DNA of 23,668 bases from the IMG/VR virus record IMGVR_UViG_3300034683_000618, positions 1 to 23,668 of that record; one strand, given 5' to 3'. The position numbers and the translations under genes are program-made. Positions 13,539 through 21,259 of the stretch are shown here, piece after piece. The stretch is from a virus. The stretch's first letter is position 1. Each line of letters starts with the position of its first letter. The notes under the pieces were generated by a model. The model saw nothing but the letters and a program-made list of their open reading frames with translations, did not search any database and was not told the DNA's origin.

Positions 13539-14540
13539 ATGGATTGGGTATATTTAACTTCATTGTTTAAACAGGCTCCGGTTCCGACTTTTTGGTTGAC
13601 AAAAACATTTGGTAAAAGGGTAGAATTTTCTCCGCTTCCTAAGGTAAAGATTAGAAGCGAAACTTCGAGTGTAAGTGTCTCAAGTTTGGGGAAATTATAT
13701 GACCCTCCAAAGCCTGTTCGTATTAGTGCTAACGTTAATGAGGTGGAAATTGCTCCAGCACAAATTTACGAATATGATACTATTACTGAAGAATTAATTG
13801 CATCGCAAAATTTTAACCCACAAGTATTAGCGGTTGATAATGTTAATGATGTAATAAGTTCTAAGGATTATCTTTATGCAACTAAAGTTAGGTTATTAAA
13901 AGAAAGATATATGAGAAGATTAGAAGTAATGTTTGCACAATTAATTTCTACAGGAAAGATAAATTACAATGATGGTAAAAGGAAATTTTTGTTAGATACT
14001 GGAGTTAGTTCAAGTGCTTATTCTTTAAGTAGTAGTACTAAAGTTATAAATGATTTGATGGATTTAGTTGATGAAATTAAGGCAAGTGGTTTTAATCCTG
14101 AGTATATAATTGTAACAAAAGATGTTGCTAAGGCACTTTGGGATAATACACAATTTAAAGATGCTGTGTCTAAAAATGGTGTTAATATAGGTGCTTTAAA
14201 TTATAGGGTTGAAGAGCCATATGTCCGTTTTGTTGGAGAAATAAATGGTTTACCACCTATTTATTATTATGCAAATAAATATTCGTTTGGTGGTTCTACA
14301 TATGATGCAATTAGTGGAAGTAAAATAATAGTTGCTTCAACGGAAGTATTTACGTTAACATATGGTGCAATAATTAATAAGCATTTGAATGCTGGTTTTA
14401 GACCTGTGCAGGCAGATGTTGCTGTTTGGGAAAGTACTACAGAAGATGGTTCACAAATTGTTCTTTATATGATGTCAAGACCACTTCCATATATTGGCAA
14501 TGTAAATGGAGTAAAGATTTTGAATGTAACAATATCATAA
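13539..14540 (+). CDS. Major capsid protein, lambda gpE-like
   Basis: A 333-residue capsid protein of the gpE class, HK97 fold. The pattern fits: an N-terminal WLTKTFGKRVEFSPLPKVKI (about 19-38), PPKPVRISANVNEVEIAPAQIYEYD (52-76, split strands), a helical LLKERYMRRLEVMFAQLISTGK with YNDGKRKFLLDTG (about 122-157), then VINDLMDLVDEIKASGFNPEYIIVTKDVAKALWD and a C-terminal beta domain with VWESTTEDGSQIVLYMMSRPLP. It follows the decoration protein with a 12-nt gap and a TAAGGAGGCG ribosome site. A terminator 1 nt after its stop would let it be transcribed far more than the genes behind it, as its copy number requires. Confidence 0.85.
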   Translation: MDWVYLTSLFKQAPVPTFWLTKTFGKRVEFSPLPKVKIRSETSSVSVSSLGKLYDPPKPVRISANVNEVEIAPAQIYEYDTITEELIASQNFNPQVLAVDNVNDVISSKDYLYATKVRLLKERYMRRLEVMFAQLISTGKINYNDGKRKFLLDTGVSSSAYSLSSSTKVINDLMDLVDEIKASGFNPEYIIVTKDVAKALWDNTQFKDAVSKNGVNIGALNYRVEEPYVRFVGEINGLPPIYYYANKYSFGGSTYDAISGSKIIVASTEVFTLTYGAIINKHLNAGFRPVQADVAVWESTTEDGSQIVLYMMSRPLPYIGNVNGVKILNVTIS

Positions 14541-14572
14541 GCGAGGGGGGTAGATGCCCCCTTTGCTTTTTT
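14541..14572 (+). terminator. Intrinsic terminator directly after the capsid gene
   Basis: A 10-bp stem pairs 14541-14550 (GCGAGGGGGG) with 14557-14566 (CCCCCTTTGC) with G-T wobbles, loop TAGATG, then six T (14567-14572). It starts at the base after the capsid stop. The next gene's ribosome site GGGGGG (14573-14578) follows the T run at once. Termination is probably partial, because the tail genes have no other visible promoter. Confidence 0.8.
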
Positions 14573-14583
14573 GGGGGGATTAT

Positions 14584-14937
14584 ATGACTTTAGAAGATTT
14601 GAAATTACGTATAGAAAAACATTTTGCTGGGTTATCTTCCGAATTAAATGTTCCTGATGATGAATTGTTAAAGGCAATAATGGATGAAGGGGTGGCTTTA
14701 ATAAGCCGTGATATTGTTTTGGATGAAACAAAAGAAAAAATTTTATTGCCTGTTTATGTCGTTAGTAGGTTGTTAGAAAGAAAAGGGTATATAGAATTGT
14801 CTAACCAATATTGGAACCGTTTTATGCAGTTATATGGTATGTTTAAGAGGGTTTTTCCGAAAGACCAGACGCCGACATCGGTAGATTATACGAGTATCAA
14901 ACGGGTATTTACTGATGATGAATTAGGGAAGTGGTAA
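14584..14937 (+). CDS. Head-tail connector candidate
   Basis: A 117-residue, mostly helical protein. I start it at ATG 14584, 5 nt after GGGGGG (14573-14578); the in-frame ATG at 14554 lies in the terminator hairpin. Its position after the major capsid gene and before the gpG/gpS-like completion protein is that of the gp6/gp15-type adaptor which binds the portal ring. Helices such as LEDLKLRIEKHFAGL, DELLKAIMDEGVALISRDI and VSRLLERKGYIELSNQYWNRF are compatible with that fold. I see no sequence motif that proves it, so the function rests on order and helical content. Confidence 0.6.
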   Translation: MTLEDLKLRIEKHFAGLSSELNVPDDELLKAIMDEGVALISRDIVLDETKEKILLPVYVVSRLLERKGYIELSNQYWNRFMQLYGMFKRVFPKDQTPTSVDYTSIKRVFTDDELGKW

Positions 14938-14940
14938 TAG

Positions 14941-15369
14941 ATGTCTGATATAAAAATAGAGGTAGATTTAGGTTCGGTAAAAAAACTTGTAGATAAATTA
15001 AATCGTGCATCTTTTACTCCAATGTTGCGAGATATGGGAGCATATCAAAAAGAAAGTGTTTTGTTAAATTTTGAATATCAGGGTAGACCTAAAAAATGGC
15101 CTCCGTTATCTGAAGAGTATTTAGCGTGGAAACTTAGAGAAGGATATAGCTCAAAAATGCTGATTTTAACGGGACGATTAAGAAATTCTATAAATGTTGA
15201 AGTAACAAATACCACGGCAAAAGTATATTCTGGTGTAAAATATGGAGTTACACATCAGTTGGGGCTTAATGGTGTTCCTGCAAGACCGTTTTTGGTTGTG
15301 CAAAATGAAGATATACAAAATTTAGGAAAAATTGCTTCTGAATTTGTTGATAGGTTATTAAGAGGGTGA
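14941..15369 (+). CDS. Virion morphogenesis/tail completion protein (P2 gpS / Mu gpG-like)
   Basis: A 142-residue protein of the phage virion morphogenesis family. The diagnostic segment is KKWPPLSEEYLAWKLREG (about 52-69), then MLILTGRLRNSINVEV (74-89), VKYGVTHQLG (99-108) and VPARPFLVV (112-120). These are the W.pLs..tl..K, iL..tG.Lr.Si.....v..Gs...YA..HQ.G....ipaRpflg features of the family. It acts at the head-tail joining step or in tail completion. The gene starts 3 nt after the connector stop, with a GGGAAGTGG ribosome site. Sequence length is close to the 140-160 usual. Confidence 0.92.
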   Translation: MSDIKIEVDLGSVKKLVDKLNRASFTPMLRDMGAYQKESVLLNFEYQGRPKKWPPLSEEYLAWKLREGYSSKMLILTGRLRNSINVEVTNTTAKVYSGVKYGVTHQLGLNGVPARPFLVVQNEDIQNLGKIASEFVDRLLRG

Positions 15370-15375
15370 TTATGA

Positions 15376-15783
15376 ATGAAAAAAGAAATAATAGAATATT
15401 TTGTTAAGTTTTTAGAAAATAAAGGTTTTACAGTGGAATTAACTGAGCCTAATTGGGATTTAGTAAAAATGTTTCCTGTGGCATGGGTTGAAATGGAAAG
15501 CGATAGTGTTATGCAGGGGTTACACCAAACGCAGGTGCATAAAATGTCTTTAAGTGTTTTTTTTGTGAATAGAGTAATAGAAAGTGCGAGCAAAAAAGCA
15601 ATATTGGAATTAATAGATTTTATAGAAGATTTAGAAAATACGTTGCAGAGAGAAGTAGAAATTAATGGAGTAATAACTAAGTGGAAATATGTTTCGAGTA
15701 GGATAAGAAGTACGCAGACGGTAGATATAAATTTTGCCTTAGTTGGAGCTGTTTTGAGTTTGGAAGTAATATATACAATGTAA
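15376..15783 (+). CDS. Tail terminator candidate
   Basis: A 135-residue alpha/beta protein. I use ATG 15376, behind AGAGGGTGAT (15361-15370); the ATG at 15372 opens a different frame that ends after 11 codons. The layout fits tail terminator proteins: an N-terminal helix (KEIIEYFVKFLENKGFTVEL), a strand with aromatic and acidic residues (FPVAWVEMESD, about 33-43), a beta MSLSVFFVNR strand, a long helix (KKAILELIDFIEDLENTL), and C-terminal strands (VDINFALVGAVLSLEVIY). The position directly before the tail tube supports this. Such proteins form the ring that stops tail polymerisation and joins the head. No motif proves the call. Confidence 0.6.
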   Translation: MKKEIIEYFVKFLENKGFTVELTEPNWDLVKMFPVAWVEMESDSVMQGLHQTQVHKMSLSVFFVNRVIESASKKAILELIDFIEDLENTLQREVEINGVITKWKYVSSRIRSTQTVDINFALVGAVLSLEVIYTM

Positions 15784-15797
15784 AAGGGGGTTAGATT

Positions 15798-16517
15798 ATG
15801 CCATATGTAGGACATCAACATGTTTCTGGAATAAATGGCTTAATTACAAGTGCGAATTTTACAGACAAATTTAATTCAAAGGTTTATAAAGGTTTACCAA
15901 ATTTTACAGTAGTAGCGGGAAAAACTAAGCTTGCTTCTATTGAATTGTCTGGTATTGTTACAGACACCACAAGTTTATCAGCAACACATAGTGCATATAC
16001 TACAGCTACAGCATCGGGTGCAGGTGCAGGAGTAGATGGAATTATAACTGCACTTTCGTTATCTGGAAAATTAGGTGGAGAAGTAGATTTTTCTGTTACA
16101 GTGGAAGGAAAAAAGACAAGTGGTGCAAGTTCTACAGCTAATCCTGGAACATTGATGTTGATAGATGATGCAACTATAACCGTTGACAGTGCAACGTTAA
16201 AGGTATTAAGTTTTAATTTGAGCGCAAATTGGAGTATTGAATGGATTTATGATGGTGCTGGTTTAGACTTCCCATATCCTAAGATTGCTGATGCAATTTT
16301 TACAAGTTTTGATGGTAAGTTGAGTGTTTCATTAAACGAAGCTCCTGTGTTGGGAGATACATTGGGTGAAATAGATTTTGCTATATCTGTTGGAAAGTTG
16401 TCTATAACAGGTAAGGCGTATGAAGATGAAAATAAAGCTGAAGATACACCTGATGGAACATATACTACCACAAGGAATTTTATAATTAGTGAATTAACGA
16501 TTTCAACTACAGCATAA
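15798..16517 (+). CDS. Major tail tube protein
   Basis: A 239-residue, beta-rich protein, low in charge and high in Ser, Thr, Gly and Ala, as is usual for siphovirus tail tube subunits. Beta segments include LASIELSGIVTDTTSL, VDFSVTVEGKKTSG, ATLKVLSFNLSANWSIEW and LGEIDFAISVGKLSITG. It lies between the tail terminator candidate and the tail chaperone, the fixed position of the tube gene in long-tailed phages. No sheath gene precedes it, which argues for a non-contractile tail. The ribosome site AAAAGGGGG (15783-15790) is strong, which fits a high-copy product. Confidence 0.78.
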   Translation: MPYVGHQHVSGINGLITSANFTDKFNSKVYKGLPNFTVVAGKTKLASIELSGIVTDTTSLSATHSAYTTATASGAGAGVDGIITALSLSGKLGGEVDFSVTVEGKKTSGASSTANPGTLMLIDDATITVDSATLKVLSFNLSANWSIEWIYDGAGLDFPYPKIADAIFTSFDGKLSVSLNEAPVLGDTLGEIDFAISVGKLSITGKAYEDENKAEDTPDGTYTTTRNFIISELTISTTA

Positions 16518-16534
16518 TAAGGTGGTGATAAGAA

Positions 16535-16969
16535 ATGATTGATTTTACGAAAAAAAATGCAAAGTTAGAATATAGTTTTTTGTGGAATAAGAAAGCGCAT
16601 ATATTTAAAGCTGAGATGAAGCCTTTAACGGCGGGACAGTTTTTAGATTTTGCGGTGAGATATCCTATAGCTTTTGGATGGTTAACCGGACAAACACCTT
16701 TTTTGGAAATGCAAAGAGTGGAAAATGGGAAAGTGATTAAAGATATGAGCAATGCTGAAGGACTAATAGATTTAGCATTATCGACTGTTGTAAATCCTAC
16801 AATAGATGATGAGCCTTATGAAGGGAATTTAAAAGATTTACCGGATTTGTTAGTAGCTTTAATCGTTAATGATTTTAAGCTGTTAAACTTTTTGAGTAAT
16901 GGGGATGCTGATTTTTTCGCAGAAATAAAAAATACTACCAGCAAATTATCTCAATCGCAGAACGAATAG
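16535..16969 (+). CDS. Tail assembly chaperone, unshifted G product
   Basis: A 144-residue protein that precedes the tape measure gene, the place of lambda G. It starts at ATG 16535 behind AAGGTGGTG and ends in a polar tail (NTTSKLSQSQNE). The body contains conserved-looking KPLTAGQFLDFAVRYPIAFGWL (split, about 29-50) and DDEPYEGNLKDLPDLLVALIV. In siphoviruses G coats the tape measure protein and is absent from the finished virion. The gene contains a slippery site near its 3' end, and the -1 frame behind it encodes a T-like extension, listed separately. Function is assigned on order and on that frameshift. Confidence 0.85.
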   Translation: MIDFTKKNAKLEYSFLWNKKAHIFKAEMKPLTAGQFLDFAVRYPIAFGWLTGQTPFLEMQRVENGKVIKDMSNAEGLIDLALSTVVNPTIDDEPYEGNLKDLPDLLVALIVNDFKLLNFLSNGDADFFAEIKNTTSKLSQSQNE

Positions 16970-17037
16970 GTTATATAAATAAAGACATGCCGTTAAAGTT
17001 GTTGTGGATTTATCTCCAAGTGCAAGGAGGCGAATAA
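16535..17037 (+). CDS. Tail assembly chaperone GT, -1 frameshift product
   Basis: Ribosomes slipping -1 at 16927-16933 leave the G frame and read on through the frame that is open from 16912 to TAA 17035-17037. The product is about 167 residues: the first 133 of G followed by a 34-residue extension beginning YYQQIISIAERIGYINKDM and ending with KLLWIYLQVQGGE. The extension is helical and has the shape of the T domains that bring tail tube subunits to the G-coated tape measure. The -1 frame shows no start codon with a ribosome site, so frameshifting is the only plausible way to express it. The GT stop lies 1 nt before the tape measure ATG. Confidence 0.85.
16927..16933 (+). other. Slippery heptamer A AAA AAT for -1 frameshift
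   Basis: In the G frame the bases read ATA AAA AAT ACT. The heptamer A AAA AAT fits X XXY YYZ exactly, and after a -1 slip the reading AAA AAA TAC enters the T frame. No strong downstream pseudoknot or hairpin is obvious by eye, so the stimulator, if any, is not defined. Confidence 0.85.
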
Positions 17038-17038
17038 G

Positions 17039-18841
17039 ATGGCAAGTTTGGAAAATGTTGTGCAGATACTCATTAAAGCAAAAGACGAAGCAAGTAAAGT
17101 TGTATCGCAGACGTTTAATAATATAAATGCATCTGCGAAACAGTTGGAAAATGCTGGAAGTAAAATAAATAAAAGTATAGACCCACAGAAAGTTAGTTCT
17201 GCAATAAATAGTGTTTCTAACCAAATGCTTGCACTTGGAGGTAGTATGTTAGGTGTTGTTGGAATAGCTTCTCATTTTGGGTTGGAATTAAATAAAAGTA
17301 TTGCATCGGCTGGTTCTGTTGCAGGGTTGACGGTTGATAAGTTTAAGGAGTTTGAGAAAGTTGCAAGAGAAATGTCTTTAACAACTACTATATCAGCTAA
17401 GGAAGTAGCGGATGGTATGTATTATATTGCATCGGCTGGTTATAAAGGACAGGAAGTTATAGAAACTGTTAGAGGGACAGTTGCTTTAGCAAATGGAACG
17501 TTATCGGATATGGCTACTACTTCGCAGTTGGTTGTTAGCACGTTGTCGAGTTTTGGCTTAAGTGCTTCGGAAAGCGCAAAAGTAGCTGATGCATTTGCAT
17601 ATGCAATTACAAATTCGCAAGCATCTGTTAGGAAGCTTGCGGATAGTATGAAATATGTTGGACCTGTTGCAAAATCTGTTGGTTTAAGCGTGGAAGAAGT
17701 AACTTCTGCACTTATGTTATTTTATAATGCTGGTTTGACTGGGGAACAGGCAGGAACATCGTTAAGAAATATTTTGTTATCGCTTGTCGACCCGAGTAGT
17801 GAAGCCCAGAAAGCATTAGAGCAGTTGGGAATTAGTTTGGAAGATATTGACCCACGAAAACACGGATTAGATGAAATAGCTAAAACGTTTGCAGAAGCAG
17901 GGGTTTCGGTAGACCAACTTGCAACGTTAGTTGGTAAAGAAGGTGTTTCTGCGTTAAGTGTTTTAATAGAAAAGGGCGAGCAGTTAAAGGTATTAGAGAA
18001 TAATTTAAAAAATAGTTCGGGAGCAGCTGAAGAGTTAAATGAAAAGGTTAAGCAGACACCATATGGGCAATATCAACTTATGATTAACCAGCTAAAGAAT
18101 TTAGCATATGAAGTTTTCCCGAGTGTGGTAGAGGCAGCCAAATCTTTTTTGGAGCCTGTAATTGGTATGGTTAAGTGGTTTACTTCGTTGGATGATGGAA
18201 CAAAAAAAGTAATAGCACAAATGACTGTATATGGTGGAGTTTTATTAACAACTGCTGGACTTTTTGGAAAATTAACATCTGGAATTATAAATACAATAAC
18301 TAATTTAAAAACACTTACCGGTTTATTCCCTGCGTTATCTAATACTGCGGTTGCAAGTTTAAATGGAATTACTGCTACTATTGGAAAAGTTGCTGGGGTA
18401 GTTGGACTTTTGATTTATGATATTACAACTGCGATTAAATTAGGTAGTGCGTTAGGAGATTTATTTAAGATAAAGCAAGAAACAAAAGCGATAGAACAAT
18501 TTGCGGATGTTTCGGAGTTGTCTAATAAGTTAATAAAAGAAGTATCGTTGATTGATAAAACTGCAGTAAGTGAATTAACAAAGCAGGCAAAACAATTGGT
18601 GGAACAAGGGATTGTAGATACAATGCAGGAAGCGGAGCTTGTGGTATTGTCTCTTGCAAATACAGGTAGATTAGGTGAGGTGTTAAAAGAGTTTCCGAAT
18701 ATAAGAAGTGTTGCTAACAAAGCATTAGTTACGTATAACGTTAGAATAGATTTTGGAAACTTTGATTTAGAATGGAAAAAAGCGGGGGAAAATATTAAAA
18801 ATGAGATTAGAAACGCCATGTATAGGGGTGTGGGGTTATGA
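17039..18841 (+). CDS. Tape measure protein (TP901 family)
   Basis: A 600-residue tape measure protein that sets tail length. Residues about 1-60 are a helical coiled-coil start with regularly placed Asn and Ser. The TP901 core at about 90-260 is clear: LTVDKFKEFEKVAREMSLTT, SAKEVADGMYYIASAGYKG, FGLSASESAKVADAFAYA, SVRKLADSMKYVGPVAKSVG and NAGLTGEQAGTSLRNILLSL. A membrane-like segment follows the GTKKVIAQMTVYGGVLLTTAGLFG region (about 381-404), and there is a second hydrophobic stretch at about 445-465. No lysozyme or peptidase domain is visible. At roughly 0.15 nm per residue the tail would be about 90 nm (inference). The ribosome site CAAGGAGGCG lies in the GT frame. The end overlaps the next gene as ATGA. 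Confidence 0.93.
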   Translation: MASLENVVQILIKAKDEASKVVSQTFNNINASAKQLENAGSKINKSIDPQKVSSAINSVSNQMLALGGSMLGVVGIASHFGLELNKSIASAGSVAGLTVDKFKEFEKVAREMSLTTTISAKEVADGMYYIASAGYKGQEVIETVRGTVALANGTLSDMATTSQLVVSTLSSFGLSASESAKVADAFAYAITNSQASVRKLADSMKYVGPVAKSVGLSVEEVTSALMLFYNAGLTGEQAGTSLRNILLSLVDPSSEAQKALEQLGISLEDIDPRKHGLDEIAKTFAEAGVSVDQLATLVGKEGVSALSVLIEKGEQLKVLENNLKNSSGAAEELNEKVKQTPYGQYQLMINQLKNLAYEVFPSVVEAAKSFLEPVIGMVKWFTSLDDGTKKVIAQMTVYGGVLLTTAGLFGKLTSGIINTITNLKTLTGLFPALSNTAVASLNGITATIGKVAGVVGLLIYDITTAIKLGSALGDLFKIKQETKAIEQFADVSELSNKLIKEVSLIDKTAVSELTKQAKQLVEQGIVDTMQEAELVVLSLANTGRLGEVLKEFPNIRSVANKALVTYNVRIDFGNFDLEWKKAGENIKNEIRNAMYRGVGL

Positions 18842-20067
18842 TTGTTACTTTTAATAAGGCAATTGAAGAGCCAGTATTTTCTGGAAGTGTTGAAACTTTT
18901 GAGCAATTAACAGGGAATGCGTTTTCTTTAATGTTAGGAAGTTTTAATATTCAGGCGGATATTGTGTCTGAAAAACAGCAGTGGTTAGGGATGAAGAATA
19001 GCCAAAATGGGATTAAGTATATATACCGCTTAGAAAAAACTATACCAGAGTTTTCCGACCGGATTAGAATTATCGAGCCTCTTGCGTTGAGTGATATTGC
19101 ATCGAAATGCCCAATCACAATAAATAATCCTTCGACTGATAATACTACAAAGGTTTTTGTAAATTTTGAAGGAAGAGTATTAGATTTTATAGATTGGTAT
19201 GCGAATATTTTAGGTAAATTTTGGGTTATGAATGTAGATGGGACTATTTCGTTAATTGATATACCGACTGCAGGAACATTAAGTTTACCTATACAGTCTT
19301 TAACGGCAGAATTGGAAGTAAGTAAAAGTAGGGGGTTGAATGGTTTTAATGGTGTAAAATACAATGTTTATTCTGAAACAAGCACTCCTGATTATTACCA
19401 GCTTGTTATGGAAAAGCCAAAATTTAGAATTGTTATAGAGCCACCATTTACTGATGCATCGGATAATTTGCAGTATGTAATAGTTTATGCTGAATATCTG
19501 TTTGATATTAATTATGCGGATATAGATATTGGAGTTACACCGTTGGTAAATTTTGTTTATGGAGCTGGTGCAACTAAAGGACTTACAACGTCGCAGAATA
19601 AAGATGTTTATGAATATGATTGGACTTGGGATGGCAATACCAGGTTTATGTTTTATTTTAGGGTTGCTGTTCCGTATCCTAATAGTGGAGATATTAATAA
19701 AGCAATTTTAGATGCGTTTATGAATAAATTAGGTGTTGATGATAATCCTGCATTTTCACATACACAATTTCAAATTACGTTTAACCGGAAAAAGAAAGTA
19801 GGTGTGGAGAATACAGTTGGAAGTGCTCCGTTTAGAGAAATAAGTGTTGCTGGAATACCAAGAGGATTAGAAAGTAATTATGCTGATAAAATGCATTTTT
19901 ATTATTCTTATGCGCAGAGGTTAATTTATACGCAGGTATTTAAGACTGATTATAATGGGCTTGTAGATATAGGGAGTAGCGGGAGTTCGTTGATTAAAGC
20001 AGTAAATTTAACACACGATACAGTTGAAGATTATGCAACGCAGACGGTTGAGGTGGTGAGCCTATGA
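18838..20067 (+). CDS. Tail hub-like protein
   Basis: A 409-residue protein directly behind the tape measure gene, ATG overlapping its stop. The segment at about 120-185, GRVLDFIDWYANILGKFWVMN then DGTISLIDIPTAG, resembles the hub fold of gp27/gp44-like tail proteins, where a short helix and a Trp-rich strand are followed by a DG..S/v..i turn. The remainder is beta-rich and low in Cys. In long-tailed phages the gene after the tape measure normally encodes distal tail or hub proteins that cap the tube, and this fits by place and by pattern. It could equally be a distal tail (Dit-like) protein fused to a hub domain. Ribosome site AGGGGTGTGGGG. Confidence 0.6.
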   Translation: MIVTFNKAIEEPVFSGSVETFEQLTGNAFSLMLGSFNIQADIVSEKQQWLGMKNSQNGIKYIYRLEKTIPEFSDRIRIIEPLALSDIASKCPITINNPSTDNTTKVFVNFEGRVLDFIDWYANILGKFWVMNVDGTISLIDIPTAGTLSLPIQSLTAELEVSKSRGLNGFNGVKYNVYSETSTPDYYQLVMEKPKFRIVIEPPFTDASDNLQYVIVYAEYLFDINYADIDIGVTPLVNFVYGAGATKGLTTSQNKDVYEYDWTWDGNTRFMFYFRVAVPYPNSGDINKAILDAFMNKLGVDDNPAFSHTQFQITFNRKKKVGVENTVGSAPFREISVAGIPRGLESNYADKMHFYYSYAQRLIYTQVFKTDYNGLVDIGSSGSSLIKAVNLTHDTVEDYATQTVEVVSL

Positions 20068-20279
20068 CATTACATTTTGATAATTTACAGCAAAGCTTTA
20101 GAGAGATAAGACAAGAAGCAGTTAAATCTGGAATAATAAAAGATATTGTAGAACTTACAGGGTTTAATGGTAAGTGGGCTATTGTAGATATAGATGGAGA
20201 AGAATACAAAATACCTGCAAAGCCTGATATGAAAATAGGGGATAGAGTAATTATTGCAGGCGGTGAGAATTTTTTTTAA
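20064..20279 (+). CDS. Small OB-like tail protein, N-terminal part of a split gene
   Basis: A 71-residue protein whose ATG 20064 overlaps the previous stop (ATGA) behind GAGGTGGTG (20049-20057). Residues about 38-67 look like a small OB or SH3-type beta barrel: KWAIVDIDGEEYKIPAKPDM then KIGDRVIIAGG. It stops at TAA 20277-20279 directly after a run of eight T. The -1 frame is open across the run and continues with a large protein that lacks a start of its own. The full product may therefore be a fusion of about 398 residues. If the stop is real, this would be a small tail-tip spike-like protein. Confidence 0.6.
   Translation: MTLHFDNLQQSFREIRQEAVKSGIIKDIVELTGFNGKWAIVDIDGEEYKIPAKPDMKIGDRVIIAGGENFF
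20270..20277 (+). other. Run of eight T at a reading-frame junction
   Basis: The run lies in the frame AAT TTT TTT TAA, giving a perfect T TTT TTT slippery heptamer one base before the stop. The -1 frame is open from 20267 to 21259. Alternative explanations are RNA polymerase slippage, a real frameshift mutation or a sequencing error of one base. Confidence 0.65.
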
Positions 20280-21259
20280 AAAGAAAGAGTTATTTTGCAC
20301 TTCCAGATTTTATTTCGAGTTTTGCTCCAATTGAAATACCACCAACGGATATATTCTATCTTATTTATCCAGATGTTGAATATACTGCGATAAAAGTTAC
20401 TCATATTAGCGATTTTGCAGTAGAAGAAACTTTAAATTTGGGGTTAGCTGTGGAATTGTTGCAAACTGATAATAAGGCAGGTTATATTTCGTATAATGGT
20501 GTTAATGTTATAAGCGATATTGGAGAAACGTTAAATGATGGTTTGCTAATTAAAGAAGTTGATACAGATACAGGAGAAGTACAAAATACGGATTATTTGC
20601 CATTGCAATTAAATATTAGTGCTTATGGAGAAGTAAGGATAATTGCCAACGAGTATTTTTATGCGTATGATACAAATTCTGGTAGACATTTGAGGACGTT
20701 TGATGGAGATATACATTTAACGTTTAGTGGTTATTCGAGAATTTTATCTGTAGATGATGGGACAAATTCTATAACTTATGCGGTTGATAATGATACGGGC
20801 AATTGTTATTTTTATTATAATAAAACAAATTTGCATTCTGATGTTAATTTTAGTTCGAAGATAGATAGCATACAGCCTACGGTATGTTACTTTTTGGATG
20901 ATGGAAGTTTTATAGTTTCGAATAAAGGGTTTAAGCAATTTTCTTCGAGTGGAGTTTTGTTATTGGAAGCAAATTATTCTATAGACAGCCATCCTGCGTT
21001 AGTAAATGTTAAAGATAAATTTTATGCGGTTTATTGGGAATATGTCGATGCTACAAATTATGATAATTTGTGGTTTAAGGAATTAGATAGTCAGACGTTG
21101 CAATTTTCTGGAGCTGAAAAGTTTTTTGAAAATGTTAATTTTATATGGGGACCTGATGAAACATTAAAAATAATTAATGCTTGGAATTACCAACGTGTTA
21201 GTTATTTGGCAATTGCTGGTAGTCCGGGCGGTGGTGGGGGTGATGTTATACCATCATGA
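20276..21259 (+). CDS. Tail-tip/fibre protein, downstream part of a split gene
   Basis: An open frame of 327 codons with no proper start, joined to the 71-residue ORF by the eight-T run. Possible independent starts inside (TTG 20438, GTG 20450) have only a weak GGGG site and would discard about 55 in-frame codons that look like protein (YFALPDFISSF, DIFYLIYPDVEYTAIK). The rest is beta-rich, with DSIQPTVCYFLDDGSFIVSNKGF and VKDKFYAVYWEYVD blocks reminiscent of beta-propeller blades with regular strand-turn repeats, and a PGGGGG linker at the end. That suggests a receptor-facing tail fibre or tip protein. The ATG of the next gene overlaps its stop (ATGA). I list it from the first codon after the shift. 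Confidence 0.55.
   Translation, partial: LKRKSYFALPDFISSFAPIEIPPTDIFYLIYPDVEYTAIKVTHISDFAVEETLNLGLAVELLQTDNKAGYISYNGVNVISDIGETLNDGLLIKEVDTDTGEVQNTDYLPLQLNISAYGEVRIIANEYFYAYDTNSGRHLRTFDGDIHLTFSGYSRILSVDDGTNSITYAVDNDTGNCYFYYNKTNLHSDVNFSSKIDSIQPTVCYFLDDGSFIVSNKGFKQFSSSGVLLLEANYSIDSHPALVNVKDKFYAVYWEYVDATNYDNLWFKELDSQTLQFSGAEKFFENVNFIWGPDETLKIINAWNYQRVSYLAIAGSPGGGGGDVIPS

Noticed and set aside
14554-14583. Longer N-terminus for the connector gene from ATG 14554
   Set aside because: The extra codons lie within the terminator hairpin and T run, and the GGGGGG ribosome site fits ATG 14584.
15372-15407. ATG 15372 as start of the tail terminator candidate
   Set aside because: This ATG opens another frame that ends after 11 codons; ATG 15376 has the same ribosome site and leads into the full ORF.
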